64,000 nucleotides of DNA from Kofleriaceae bacterium (GCA_018057825.1 JAGPCY010000001.1:62001-126000); one strand, 5' to 3'. Shown: positions 7,831 through 16,705, numbered from the stretch's first letter. Notes: generated from the letters alone by a model not told the origin. Made by a program: numbers and translations.

Positions 7831-9651
7831 CTAGCGACCCTCGAGGATCTGCTTGATGGCGGTCGCGCGCTCCTGGGCGCGCTCGCGGCCGCCGAGCTCG
7901 GACAGGCGGGCCTGCTTCACGGGCGGCAGGAACTCGACGTCGGTGCACTCGATGATCGCGACCAGCTCCTGCAGCTCGCGCTCGAGGGTCTGGGTCGACG
8001 GCATGAAGTTGGCCAGCGCGGTGGCCAGGGCGTCCTTGGTGATGCGGTCGGCGCCGGCCAGGAGCGAGGTCCGCCAGGCCCGGCCGACGATGCCCTCGAT
8101 GTCGGCGCCCGACAGGTTGCCCTTGTGGGGCAGGGTCTCGGGCAGATCCTCGTCGAGGAGCGTGGCCCCGGCCTTCCTGGCGAGGACCTTCAGCATCTTG
8201 CGCAGCTCGTCGTCGTCGGTCGGATAGAACAGCGGGATGTGGACCTCGGCGCGGCCCTGGCGCTTGATGTCGATCGGCAACAGATCGGGGCGCGCGGTCA
8301 GGAGCATCCAGATGATCTTGCCGCGGTAGCGGGTGTCGCCCATCTGGTTGGCGATCATCCCGAAGATCCGCGCCGACACCCCGGAGTCGCCGCCCCCGGA
8401 GTCGCGATCGCCGAGCACGGTGTCGGCCTCGTCGATCACCACCACCACCGGGCCCATCGAGCGCAGGAGGCCCAGCACCCGCTCGAGGTTGCCCTCGGTC
8501 TCGCCGACGTACTTCGAGCGGAAGTTCTTGAGCACCACCGCCGGCACGCCGATCGAGCCGGCCACGCACTGGGCCAGAAACGACTTGCCGGTGCCGACCG
8601 GGCCGTTGAACAGGTAGCCCATCGGCACGGTGTCGGTGTGGCCCTTCTTGATCAGCGCGGCGTCGTCGAGGAGCCGGCGCTTGGCCGCTTCGTGGCCGAC
8701 CACGGTGTCGAGACCCCACTTGGGCTCGACGAACTCGAGCATGCCCTGGGCCTGGCGCTCGATCAGGCGCTTCTTCAGGTCGCGGAAGTAGGTGGCGTCG
8801 AGGCGGCGGCCGCTCTCGCGCGACGAGCGGATCAGGACCTCGAGATCGGTCAGCGCGATGCCGGCGGTCAGCTTGCCCAGCTCGGCGGTGCCGAAGTCCG
8901 AGAACGCCGCGACGTCGACGCCGCGGGTGGTCGCGGCCAGGAACGCCTCGCGCTCGCTGGCGTCGGGCATCGGCACCTCGATCGCGGCGACGTGGGGGTT
9001 GCCGGCCAGGCGGTCGTTGACCTCCGACAGCCGCGGGTCGATCAGCACGACCGCCAGGTTCAGGCGCTTGACGTAGGGCGACGACGCCCAGTTGAGCAGC
9101 GTCACGAGCTGGGTCTGATCGCCCAGGCTCAGGCGATCGCCCGACGGCGCCACGAACGAGGCGTGGTCGATCACGATCGCCGCCGACAGCCGCTTGTCGG
9201 CGTCGGCCATGACGTTCTTCTGGATGAACAGGTCGAGGGCGGCCAGCGCGGTCACCGGATCGCGCTTGAGCTGGCGGACGTCGCCCAGCACCCGGTTGAC
9301 CTTCTCGACCATGTCGGCCAGCCGCTTGGCGTTGGCGCCGGCCAGGCAGCGGATGCCGCGGGCCAGGTCGTAGTGGAGGAGGAGGTCCCAGCGCCCGAAG
9401 AGCTGCTCGGCGAGGAACTCGGCCAGGCCGCCCCAGCGGGTGTCGGCGGCCTCGGCCGGGCCGAGCCGGACCAGATCGAACACGTTGCCGTGCAGCACGA
9501 ACATCGACGTCGTGCCCGAGAAGTACAGCTCGGCCAGCTTGCCGGCCCACGGCGGGAAGTGGGACGGCAGCGCGCTGGTTCGGCGGACGCCGTCGGAGCC
9601 AGCCAGGGTCTTGTCGGCCGGGGCCGTGGGGGCGGTGGGTTCGGTGGTCAC
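7831..9651 (-). CDS. Classic AAA+ ATPase with degenerate N-terminal AAA-like half
   Basis: A 606-residue ATPase. Residues ~40-270 resemble a nucleotide-binding domain without a Walker A (FVLHGNVFDLV near 51-61 and IVIDHASF near 159-166). Residues ~310-560 are a full AAA domain: Walker A GPVGTGKS at 350-357, pore-loop-like SKYVGETEGN near 379-388, Walker B VVVVIDEAD near 402-410, an LLTARPDLLPIDIKRQGR sensor/Arg-finger region, and a helical lid with a GADIEGIVGRA segment. The aromatic-V-G pore loop followed by ETE is the pattern of protein-threading classic AAA enzymes such as Vps4. The GTG start overlaps the stop of the coiled-coil membrane gene. Context suggests it remodels a complex that includes PspA; that is inference. 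Confidence 0.85.
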   Translation of the reverse strand: MTTEPTAPTAPADKTLAGSDGVRRTSALPSHFPPWAGKLAELYFSGTTSMFVLHGNVFDLVRLGPAEAADTRWGGLAEFLAEQLFGRWDLLLHYDLARGIRCLAGANAKRLADMVEKVNRVLGDVRQLKRDPVTALAALDLFIQKNVMADADKRLSAAIVIDHASFVAPSGDRLSLGDQTQLVTLLNWASSPYVKRLNLAVVLIDPRLSEVNDRLAGNPHVAAIEVPMPDASEREAFLAATTRGVDVAAFSDFGTAELGKLTAGIALTDLEVLIRSSRESGRRLDATYFRDLKKRLIERQAQGMLEFVEPKWGLDTVVGHEAAKRRLLDDAALIKKGHTDTVPMGYLFNGPVGTGKSFLAQCVAGSIGVPAVVLKNFRSKYVGETEGNLERVLGLLRSMGPVVVVIDEADTVLGDRDSGGGDSGVSARIFGMIANQMGDTRYRGKIIWMLLTARPDLLPIDIKRQGRAEVHIPLFYPTDDDELRKMLKVLARKAGATLLDEDLPETLPHKGNLSGADIEGIVGRAWRTSLLAGADRITKDALATALANFMPSTQTLERELQELVAIIECTDVEFLPPVKQARLSELGGRERAQERATAIKQILEGR

Positions 9652-10541
9652 GAGGCCTCGGTGACGTCGGTGGTGAGGATCGACGGCGCGTCCTCGCGCT
9701 CGGACAGGCCGGTGATCGACTGCAGCTCGCGGATCGTCTCCTCGGTCTGCGACATGCCGGCGGCGACCGCGTCGACCTGGATCGACAGCTCGTCGGGGTT
9801 CTGGTGGCTGATCGCCATCTCGGTCAGGGCCTGGATCTTCGACTCGATGCGGTCGAGCTCGATGGTCACGAACTCGGCGTTGTTCTTGGCCTTGTTGTAG
9901 TTGTCGAGGCGGAGCTGGGCGGTCGCGACCGAGTCGACCAGCGACCGCAAGATGCGCTCGTCGCCCCGGGTCTCGGCCTCCTTCTGGCGCGCGGTCAGCT
10001 CGTCGAGCTGGCGCTGGATGCCGGCGCCGTCGGCGGCGCGCAGGAACCGGCCCAGGGCCTGCTGCGACAGGAGCAGCCGCAGGAACACCCACAGCAGGCG
10101 ATCGAGGGCCGGGGTCCGCAGCTCGTGGGCCGCGCCCGAGGCGTCGCGGGTGTCGCCGCGGACCGCGTTGGCGATGCGCTGCATCTCGACGCAGCGCGCG
10201 CGCAGCCGCAGGAAGCGGTTGCGCCGATCGGCCTCGAGGGAGCCCAGGGTGTCGGCCAGGCGCTGGCGCGCGCTCTGGCGATCGCCGGAGAACGCCGCGG
10301 CGGCGTCGGCGCCGCGCTCCTCGCGCCGGGCCTTGGCGTCGATCGCGGCCTGGAACCGCGGCAGGGTCGTGAGGCCGGCCAGGTAGGCCAGCTCGCCGGC
10401 GGCGACCAAGGGCAGCGCGACGTCGGGCCGCCCGGAGATCACCGCCGCCGCGGTGGCGCCGCCGAAGATGAGCAGGTTCCACCGGTAGGTGAAGGCCTCC
10501 TTCAGGTACCGCAGCCAGCCGGCCTTCTTCTTGCCCGACAT
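9648..10541 (-). CDS. Two-TM inner-membrane protein with cytoplasmic coiled coil
   Basis: A 297-residue protein. A basic amphipathic N-terminus (GKKKAGWLRYLKEAF) leads into two closely spaced hydrophobic helices at about 22-37 and 43-60. The remaining ~230 residues are soluble, charged and mostly helical, with long heptad stretches (RQLDELTARQKEAETRG; QLRLDNYNKAKNNAEF), indicating a coiled coil that probably faces the cytoplasm. The ATG overlaps the stop of the ABC ATPase gene, and its own stop overlaps the GTG of the AAA+ gene. It is a good candidate for the membrane receptor linking PspA, the ABC transporter and the AAA+ enzyme. I know of no named family for it. Confidence 0.8.
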   Translation of the reverse strand: MSGKKKAGWLRYLKEAFTYRWNLLIFGGATAAAVISGRPDVALPLVAAGELAYLAGLTTLPRFQAAIDAKARREERGADAAAAFSGDRQSARQRLADTLGSLEADRRNRFLRLRARCVEMQRIANAVRGDTRDASGAAHELRTPALDRLLWVFLRLLLSQQALGRFLRAADGAGIQRQLDELTARQKEAETRGDERILRSLVDSVATAQLRLDNYNKAKNNAEFVTIELDRIESKIQALTEMAISHQNPDELSIQVDAVAAGMSQTEETIRELQSITGLSEREDAPSILTTDVTEAS

Positions 10542-11701
10542 CAGTCGCCGCTCCGCTGCGACGACTCCAGTCGCTCGATGATGTCCTTGATGCCGTACAC
10601 CGTCTCCTGGAACGCCGGGTCGCGCATCATCTCCTTGGCCGGCTTGTCGGGCGGCGCGATCTTGACCTCCTTCAGGATCGTCCCCGGGGACGACGAGAAG
10701 ATCAGCAGGTGATCGCCCAGGTAGACCGCCTCCTCGACCGAGTGGGTGATGAAGAACACCGTCGGCGACTGCTCGCGCCACAGCTCGATCAAGAGGTCCT
10801 GCATGCGGGCGCGGGTCGGCGGATCGAGCGCGCCGAACGGCTCGTCCATCAGGATGATCTTGGGCTCGAGGATGAGGGTGCGGGCGATCGCCACCCGCTG
10901 GCGCATGCCGCCCGACAGCTCGCTCGGGTACTTGTGGGCGTCCTTCTTGGGCGACAGCCCGACCTTCCCCAGCCAGACCATGGCGCGGTCGAGGCGCTCG
11001 CCCTTGGCGACGCCGCGGCACTCCAGGCCAAAGGCGATGTTCTCGAGGACGGTGCGGTGATCGAAGGAGGTGTAGTCCTGAAACACCATCCCGCGGTCGG
11101 CGCCCGGGCCGCGCACGACCTGGCCGCCGACCAGGACCGTGCCCGAGGTCTGGGGGAACTGCGGCGCCAGCCCGGCGATCATTCGGATCACCGTCGACTT
11201 GCCGCAGCCCGACGGCCCGAGGATCGGCACCATCTCGCCGCGCCCCGGGTGATCGTCGATCCGGAAGCTGACGTCCTTGATGGCGGTGAATTTGCCGTAG
11301 CTCTTGGTGACCCGGTCGAAGACCACGACCGGGGTCGGCGTGGCCGGGGCCAGCGGGGCCAGGCGGGTGCCGCCGCTGACCCGCGGCGCGGCCCGCTCGG
11401 CGGTCGGCTTGGCCGGCGTCACCGGCGCAGGCGCGGGCCCGGCGCCGCCCAGGCGGGGCGTCGGCGCGGCCTCGGGCTTGGCGGCCGAGCTGGCGGCTAG
11501 CTCGCGTTCGAGGTCGCGCAGCGCGGCCTCGGCGGCGACCGGATCGATCGGCGCGGCCTTGGCCTCAGGGGCGGCGCCAGCCGTCGGCGTGCCAGCCGTC
11601 GGCGTGCCAGCCGTCGGCGTGCCAGCCGTCGGCGTGCCAGGCGTCGGCGCGCCAGGCGTCGGCGTTGCGGACGTGGGCGGATCGTCGTCGGCGGCGCTCA
11701 C
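10541..11701 (-). CDS. ABC transporter ATP-binding protein, nitrate/sulfonate/taurine type
   Basis: A 386-residue ATPase subunit of an importer. The C-terminal ~260 residues are a standard ABC domain: Walker A GPSGCGKST (~161), Q-loop VFQDYTSFDHRTV, signature LSGGMRQRVAIARTL (~260), Walker B IILMDEPFGALD and the H-loop FFITHSVEEAV. This is the TauB/SsuB/NrtD group. Unusually, the first ~125 residues are a low-complexity Ala/Pro/Thr tail containing six 15-nt repeats encoding TAGTP. The GTG start lies 1 nt after the permease stop. The gene ends in an ATGA overlap with the coiled-coil membrane gene. It powers the permease encoded just upstream. Confidence 0.92.
   Translation of the reverse strand: MSAADDDPPTSATPTPGAPTPGTPTAGTPTAGTPTAGTPTAGAAPEAKAAPIDPVAAEAALRDLERELAASSAAKPEAAPTPRLGGAGPAPAPVTPAKPTAERAAPRVSGGTRLAPLAPATPTPVVVFDRVTKSYGKFTAIKDVSFRIDDHPGRGEMVPILGPSGCGKSTVIRMIAGLAPQFPQTSGTVLVGGQVVRGPGADRGMVFQDYTSFDHRTVLENIAFGLECRGVAKGERLDRAMVWLGKVGLSPKKDAHKYPSELSGGMRQRVAIARTLILEPKIILMDEPFGALDPPTRARMQDLLIELWREQSPTVFFITHSVEEAVYLGDHLLIFSSSPGTILKEVKIAPPDKPAKEMMRDPAFQETVYGIKDIIERLESSQRSGD
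11576..11665 (-). repeat. Tandem 15-bp coding repeat (six units)
   Basis: Six head-to-tail copies of gccagccgtcggcgt; the first four are identical and the last two vary. On the minus strand they encode the TAGTP/GAPTPGTP tract near the N-terminus of the ABC ATPase. The perfect units suggest recent slippage, so the tail length may differ between strains. Confidence 0.9.
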
Positions 11702-11702
11702 G

Positions 11703-12548
11703 TCAGAGGTCCTTCCGGTAGTGGAAAAACGCGCGCTGCAAGAAGCGCAGCGTCCAGTCGATCGCGAAGGCCAGGAGCGCGATCACGAACAGCATGAGGT
11801 AGGCGGTGGCCTGCCCGAAGCGCTCGTTGTTGTTGATGAGCGCACCCAGGCCGGCCCGGACGTTGATGGCCTCGACCAGGGCGATGTAGCCGAAGGCCAG
11901 GCCGAACAGGAAGCGCAGGCTGGTGACGATGTCGGGCAGGGCCAGGGGGAACAGGACCTTGGTGATGATCTGGAACCGGCTGGCGCCCAGGGTCTGGGCG
12001 GTCTCGACGAAGCGCTCGGGCACGAGCGCGATCGTCCGCACCGTGTCGGTGAAGACGAACGGCACGGTCGCGAAGAAGATGAACATCACCATGCGCTTCT
12101 CGCCGATGCCGAAGAACATGAACGTCACCGGCACCAGCACGCTCACCGGCACGCTGCGGCCGAAGATCACCAGCGGCTGAAAGAACGCGGCGACGCCGCG
12201 GAACGACCCGGCGATCGTCCCGAGGCCAACCCCGACCACGGTCGCCAGGGCGAAGCCCTTGAGCACCCGCCACAGCGAGGCGATCACGCTGTCGGCGAGG
12301 ATGCCGTCGGGCAGGCGGTCGAGGGCGGCCCACACCTCGCCCGGGCTGGGCATCTTGGCCGGCCCGACGATGCGCTCGACCACCGGCCCGCGGGTGACGA
12401 ACCACCACACGCCGAAAAGCAGCGCCACGCACGCCAACCCGAGCAGCTTGCCGATCACGCTCGGCGGCTCGGCGCGCAAGGTCGCGTACCACGGGCGCGG
12501 CCGCGGGATCGCGGCGGTCGCGGTCGCGGGCGTCGGCGTGTCGCTCAC
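11703..12548 (-). CDS. ABC transporter permease, nitrate/sulfonate/taurine type
   Basis: A 281-residue inner-membrane permease of the binding-protein-dependent transport family (BPD_transp_1, SsuC/TauC group). It has about six membrane helices, the first at ~37-52. The cytoplasmic coupling helix carries the conserved EAA-type motif (TAQTLGASRFQIITKVLFP). The conserved LVEAINVRAGLGALI stretch near the C-terminus is typical of the TauC/SsuC group. The GTG start overlaps the stop of the substrate-binding/OmpA gene (GTGA). With the adjacent ATPase and the tethered binding domain it forms one importer; the substrate is not evident from sequence. Confidence 0.92.
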   Translation of the reverse strand: MSDTPTPATATAAIPRPRPWYATLRAEPPSVIGKLLGLACVALLFGVWWFVTRGPVVERIVGPAKMPSPGEVWAALDRLPDGILADSVIASLWRVLKGFALATVVGVGLGTIAGSFRGVAAFFQPLVIFGRSVPVSVLVPVTFMFFGIGEKRMVMFIFFATVPFVFTDTVRTIALVPERFVETAQTLGASRFQIITKVLFPLALPDIVTSLRFLFGLAFGYIALVEAINVRAGLGALINNNERFGQATAYLMLFVIALLAFAIDWTLRFLQRAFFHYRKDL

Positions 12549-14290
12549 TGCGCCTCGGCCGGCACCACCCGCACCTCGACCCGCCGGTTCTTGGCGTGGT
12601 TGCCGGGATCGTTGGGATCAGCCGGGCTGTCCCAGCCCTTGCCCTCGACGGAGAACTGGTTGGGCGGGAGCTGGAACTTCTTGATCAGCGCCTCCTTGAC
12701 CGCGTTGGCGCGATCCTCGGACAGCTTCTTCACCAGGCCGGGGTCGGCCTGGCCCTTCATCGAGCCGTCGGTGTGGCCCTGGATCAGGATGCGCGCCGCG
12801 CCGTACTGCTTGCTGACCTTGGCGATCTCCTCGACGACGAAGTCGACGTTCGGGTCGTACAGGCCCTCGGTGGGCTCGCCGTTGGCGCCGCGCTTCTCGA
12901 CCTTCTTGTACAGATCGGCCGAGTTGGGGAAGAACTGCACGACGACGGTCTTGGTCAGGATCGTCGACTCGACCGGGATCTGCGAGGCCGCGACCGGCGC
13001 GAAGGTGACCTCGTACTCATTGCGCTGCTTGGCGTACTTCTCCTCGGCGCCCAGCTTCTTGATGAACGAGAAGTCCATGATCTGGTCGAACTCGACCTTG
13101 TTGGACAGCACGCCGACCGCCTTGTAGAGCAGGAAGGCGGTGTTGTAGGTCCGCTCGAAGTTGGTCGGGTTGTTCTGGTTCAGGAAGAACTCGCGGTTCT
13201 CGGCGTAGTTGGTCCAGTGGGCGTCGGCCAGCATGCCCAGGGTCTCGTCGGCCGGGATGCCGAAGCCGTCGCTCATCCACTTGGCGACCTGCTGCTTGGC
13301 GGCGTCGTCCTTGAGCGCGGTGGTGGCGTCGAGGATGCCGCGGACCAGGCCCTCGATGATCTCGGGGTTGTCGCGGGCGAAGTCGGCGCGGGCCCACCAC
13401 ACGTCGGCGATCAGGTGGTTGGCCTGGAGGGTCGAGACCAACAGCTCGTTGCCCGGCAGCTTCTCGGCGATGCGGTAGATGTCGGGCGCCCACGACACCA
13501 CGGCGGCGATGTCCTTCTGGGTCGCGTAGGCGCGCGCCGCCTCGAACGCGGTCTTGGTGAAGATCATCTCGACCTCGTCGGGCTGAACGCCGCCGTTCAG
13601 GAGCGCGTTCAGGAGGAAGTAGTGCGACGGCGAGTTCTGGGCCAGGACGACCTTCTTGCCGCGCAGGTCGGCGATCTTCAGGCCCTTGCGGACGACGATG
13701 CCGTCGCCGCCGTTGGACCAGTCGACCTGGTGGAAGACCCGCGGCATGGTCCGCGGATCGACCTTCAGGCCCTCGATGAGGAGCGGCAACATGTCGACGG
13801 TGGCCCAGCCGATGTGGACCTCGCCCGAGGCGACGACGTTGCGCATGTCGACCGGGTTGTCGGCCAGGACCAGCTCGACCTTGAACGGGTTGCCCTTGGC
13901 GTCCTTCCACTCCTTCTTGGCCTTCATGCCCTCGTTGGCGTAGATGATCGGCGCCCAGCCGGCCCAGACGTTGATCGCGAACTTGACGACGCGATCCTTG
14001 CCCAGGGCCTTGTAGTCGGAGGTGCCGGGCACCGGCGGCAGCTTCTGCGCGGCCTCGAAGGTGTACTCCTTGACCGTGGTGACGCCGTTGATGTCGTCCA
14101 TCTCGGCCGCGGTCGGGGTCCCGGCCTGCTGCTTGATCTCGTTGATGTCGACCTTGGCCGAGCCGGCGCCACCGGTGTTCTTGGGCTTCGACTTCGACGA
14201 GCCGCGCATGATCGCGAACCCGACCAGGCCGAGGATGACGACGACGACGGCGATGAAGAATGCGGGCTTCGGCTTACCAGACTGCGCCAT
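12545..14290 (-). CDS. Membrane-anchored substrate-binding protein fused to OmpA domain
   Basis: A 581-residue protein. Residues ~10-28 form an uncleaved anchor (FFIAVVVVILGLVGFAIM). Residues ~90-420 are a periplasmic substrate-binding domain of the NMT1/SsuA/TauA type, beginning FAINVWAGWAPIIYANEGM. The last ~135 residues are an OmpA-like peptidoglycan-binding domain with the typical ILIQGHTDGS, LSEDRANAVKEAL and NRRVEVRV motifs. The chain therefore reaches from inner membrane to cell wall. The ATG at 14290 is chosen over an in-frame start at 14329 because it has an ideal AAGGAGAG site and a short leader. It lies 54 nt downstream of pspA, and its stop overlaps the permease start. I recall similar fusions annotated in other environmental bacteria. 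Confidence 0.9.
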   Translation of the reverse strand: MAQSGKPKPAFFIAVVVVILGLVGFAIMRGSSKSKPKNTGGAGSAKVDINEIKQQAGTPTAAEMDDINGVTTVKEYTFEAAQKLPPVPGTSDYKALGKDRVVKFAINVWAGWAPIIYANEGMKAKKEWKDAKGNPFKVELVLADNPVDMRNVVASGEVHIGWATVDMLPLLIEGLKVDPRTMPRVFHQVDWSNGGDGIVVRKGLKIADLRGKKVVLAQNSPSHYFLLNALLNGGVQPDEVEMIFTKTAFEAARAYATQKDIAAVVSWAPDIYRIAEKLPGNELLVSTLQANHLIADVWWARADFARDNPEIIEGLVRGILDATTALKDDAAKQQVAKWMSDGFGIPADETLGMLADAHWTNYAENREFFLNQNNPTNFERTYNTAFLLYKAVGVLSNKVEFDQIMDFSFIKKLGAEEKYAKQRNEYEVTFAPVAASQIPVESTILTKTVVVQFFPNSADLYKKVEKRGANGEPTEGLYDPNVDFVVEEIAKVSKQYGAARILIQGHTDGSMKGQADPGLVKKLSEDRANAVKEALIKKFQLPPNQFSVEGKGWDSPADPNDPGNHAKNRRVEVRVVPAEAQ

Positions 14291-14344
14291 GACGCTCTCC
14301 TTGCGGGCCCCGGGGCCCGGCTGACACATCGACCAGGGACAGGA

Positions 14345-15097
14345 CTACTTCTCGGTCTCGAGGCTGCGCTCGGCGGGGCCGAGATCCTTCTGCGCCTCGA
14401 CCACCGGCGTGACCTCGGGCGCGCGCATGCCGAGCGACACCTCGAGATCCTTCAAGGCGTCCTCGGCCATCGACTTCTCCATCCGCTCCTCGGCGTCGAT
14501 GTCGGCGATGCCCTGCTGCGACAGATCGGACGCGACCCGGGCCTTGCCGCGGTTGGCGTCGATCTTGCCCTGGATCACCTGCTCGAGCTGGCCGAAGTCG
14601 GTGGTCACGTTCAGGTCGAAGCTCTGGGACAGCTTGGCGACCTCGGCCTCGGCCTCGGACATCTTCAGCTCGGCGTCGTACTGCTGAATCTTCGACTTGA
14701 CCTCGGCCAGCTTCTTGTTGGCGTGCTGGATCTTCTTCAGGTTGTTCTGGTACGCGCCCTCGTGCATGGCGAGCTGTTGCTTGTTCTGCTCGAGCTGGCC
14801 CTTGGCCTTCTGCAGCTCGAGGGCGAACTTGGCGGCGGTCGCGCGGTCGCCCGCCTTCAGGTAGGCCTTGGCCTGGGCCTCGAGCTTGCCGGCGTGGGCC
14901 TCGCCGTCCTTGACCTGGCGGGCCACCCGCTCGACCAGCCCGCGGTACTGCTCGAGCCCGACCCGGCCCTCCTTGAGCTGCTCGACCGCGCTGTCGTACT
15001 CGTATTGCATCTGGGCGATCGGGTCGGCCTCCCAGAAGAAGTTGGCCAGCTTGTTCAGCTGAGCGCGCAGAGCACTGAACATCTTTCCGAAGATCAT
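14345..15097 (-). CDS. pspA: PspA/IM30 (ESCRT-III-fold) family protein
   Basis: A 250-residue, almost wholly alpha-helical coiled-coil protein. The amphipathic N-terminus (MIFGKMFSALRAQLNKLANFF-like start) followed by DPIAQMQYEYDSAVEQLKEG is the typical helix 1-2 region. Helices of 40-60 residues rich in Glu, Lys, Ala and Gln follow to ~200, then a less ordered tail. Size and pattern match PspA/Vipp1 proteins, which coat and repair the cytoplasmic membrane. The start has a GGGGAG site 8 nt upstream. It is the first gene of the minus-strand run that holds the ABC transporter and AAA+ ATPase. No pspF, pspB or pspC is visible in the window, so its regulation differs from that of enteric bacteria. 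Confidence 0.88.
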   Translation of the reverse strand: MIFGKMFSALRAQLNKLANFFWEADPIAQMQYEYDSAVEQLKEGRVGLEQYRGLVERVARQVKDGEAHAGKLEAQAKAYLKAGDRATAAKFALELQKAKGQLEQNKQQLAMHEGAYQNNLKKIQHANKKLAEVKSKIQQYDAELKMSEAEAEVAKLSQSFDLNVTTDFGQLEQVIQGKIDANRGKARVASDLSQQGIADIDAEERMEKSMAEDALKDLEVSLGMRAPEVTPVVEAQKDLGPAERSLETEK

Positions 15098-15504
15098 GCG
15101 GTCTCCCCTGGGATGGCGGTCGGACGATGGCCCGCGCCGGGCCCGACATTACGGCGCGGGGCCGGTGGCCTCAAGCGACCGGGCCGGCAATGGGCGGGCG
15201 CGGCGGAGGCCGGGCGGCGCGTGCGGGTGGACGCGGACAGGCGAATACCGTAAGGCGCGCGGCCGGCGACGCAAGGGTCATCGATGGCCGTGGCGGCGGG
15301 CCCGCGACCGTCGGGGCGGGTGGACGCTTGAGGGCGTCGCGGACGACCAGGGTGATTTGAGGGCGACCTCGGCGTTCGCGGCGCCCACGCCGGCGGTGGT
15401 GACCTCGCCCCGGTGACGTCCCATGGGGCGGCGGCGCGGGCGCCGGCCCGCCGCGGTCGATTTCGGCGGCGCGGCTCGGCCCGCCGCGTGCAATCGCGGT
15501 CGGC
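15098..15504. other. Intergenic region between divergent pspA and FHA genes
   Basis: 407 nt without a convincing gene; short frames crossing it have no start context or family resemblance. It must contain the promoter(s) for the pspA run (minus) and the FHA gene (plus). I see no clear -24/-12 (sigma-54) element of the kind used by enteric psp operons and no strong hairpin terminator. Confidence 0.6.
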
Positions 15505-16425
15505 ATGGAGCCGATGATCCAGCCCACGTTTCGTCCGCCGACGCCGCTCGGCGATCTCGAGGCCTTCGTCGCCGCGTTCGCGGTGCTGCGGCGCCTGCAC
15601 GAGGCCTGCATCGCGCCGGGGCTCCTGGTGGTCGCGGTCCACGACAGCGGCGTGGTCACGAGCCACGTCCACCTGGTCGACGACGGCGAGCACGCGGTCC
15701 TGGGCAGCCACCCGCGCTGCCGCCTCCGGGTGATCGCCGACCCCGGGCTGTCGACCCGGCACGCGGTGGTGGCCTTGGCCCGACGCGGCGACGGCGCGGC
15801 GCTCCAGGCCTGGGCGGTAGGGCCGTCGGGGCTGCGCACCGCCGACGGCACGAGCTGGGGGACCCTGCTCACGGCCGGTCCGGTGGCCTTCGCGATCGGC
15901 GCGACCCGGGTGTTCGCGTTCGCGACCGGGCCGGGGGCGGCGGCGTGGACCGGCGAGCCGGCCACCACCTGGGCGGCCTTGCCGCCGCGGCGGCCGCCGG
16001 TCGGCACGGTGTTCCCGGTGCGGCCGGGGGTGAGCTTCGACGGCGACGATCCGACGGCGGCGATCGATCCGGCCCAGGCCGGCCTGCGGGTGCGGGCCCT
16101 GCGGATGGGCGGCGAGGTGATCGGCGTGCTCCAGCTCGATCTCGGCGAGCTGCGGGCTCACGTCCCGGTCACCGACGTCGGCCTCGAGCGCGGCGTCCTC
16201 CTCGGGCGCGCCGATCGCTGCGACGCCGGCGGGCGGTTCGCCGGGCTGTCGCGGATCCACGCGCTCCTGGTGGCCCGCGATGGCGAGGTCTGGCTGTACG
16301 ACGCCTCGAGCCACAACGGCCTGGCGGTCGAGGGGCGGCCGGTCACGCGCTGTCGGCTCGACGGCGAGGCCGTGGTGTCGCTGGGCCGGGCCCTGACCGT
16401 GACCTGGCAGGCTCGGGGGCGGTGA
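15505..16425 (+). CDS. Protein with two FHA domains
   Basis: A 306-residue cytoplasmic protein. The C-terminal FHA domain (about 225-295) has all hallmarks: GVLLGRADRCD, LSRIHALL (the SRxH phosphothreonine-binding motif) and SSHNGLAVEG (the N-G motif). An earlier FHA-like segment (about 65-120) has LGSHPRCRLRV and LSTRHAVV but no N-G. FHA domains bind phosphothreonine and usually act with Hanks-type Ser/Thr kinases, which are abundant in myxobacteria. None is encoded in this window. It is divergent from pspA. Downstream, in the same frame after the TGA, begins an array of hexanucleotide repeats. Confidence 0.85.
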   Translation: MEPMIQPTFRPPTPLGDLEAFVAAFAVLRRLHEACIAPGLLVVAVHDSGVVTSHVHLVDDGEHAVLGSHPRCRLRVIADPGLSTRHAVVALARRGDGAALQAWAVGPSGLRTADGTSWGTLLTAGPVAFAIGATRVFAFATGPGAAAWTGEPATTWAALPPRRPPVGTVFPVRPGVSFDGDDPTAAIDPAQAGLRVRALRMGGEVIGVLQLDLGELRAHVPVTDVGLERGVLLGRADRCDAGGRFAGLSRIHALLVARDGEVWLYDASSHNGLAVEGRPVTRCRLDGEAVVSLGRALTVTWQARGR

Positions 16426-16434
16426 GCGCGGGGA

Positions 16435-16701
<267 letters not shown>

Positions 16702-16705
16702 AGCG

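Noticed and set aside
13017-13910. Minus-strand frame of 297 codons inside the substrate-binding/OmpA gene
   Set aside because: It is the same region in another frame, Arg/Gly-rich, without recognisable motifs or its own start signal.
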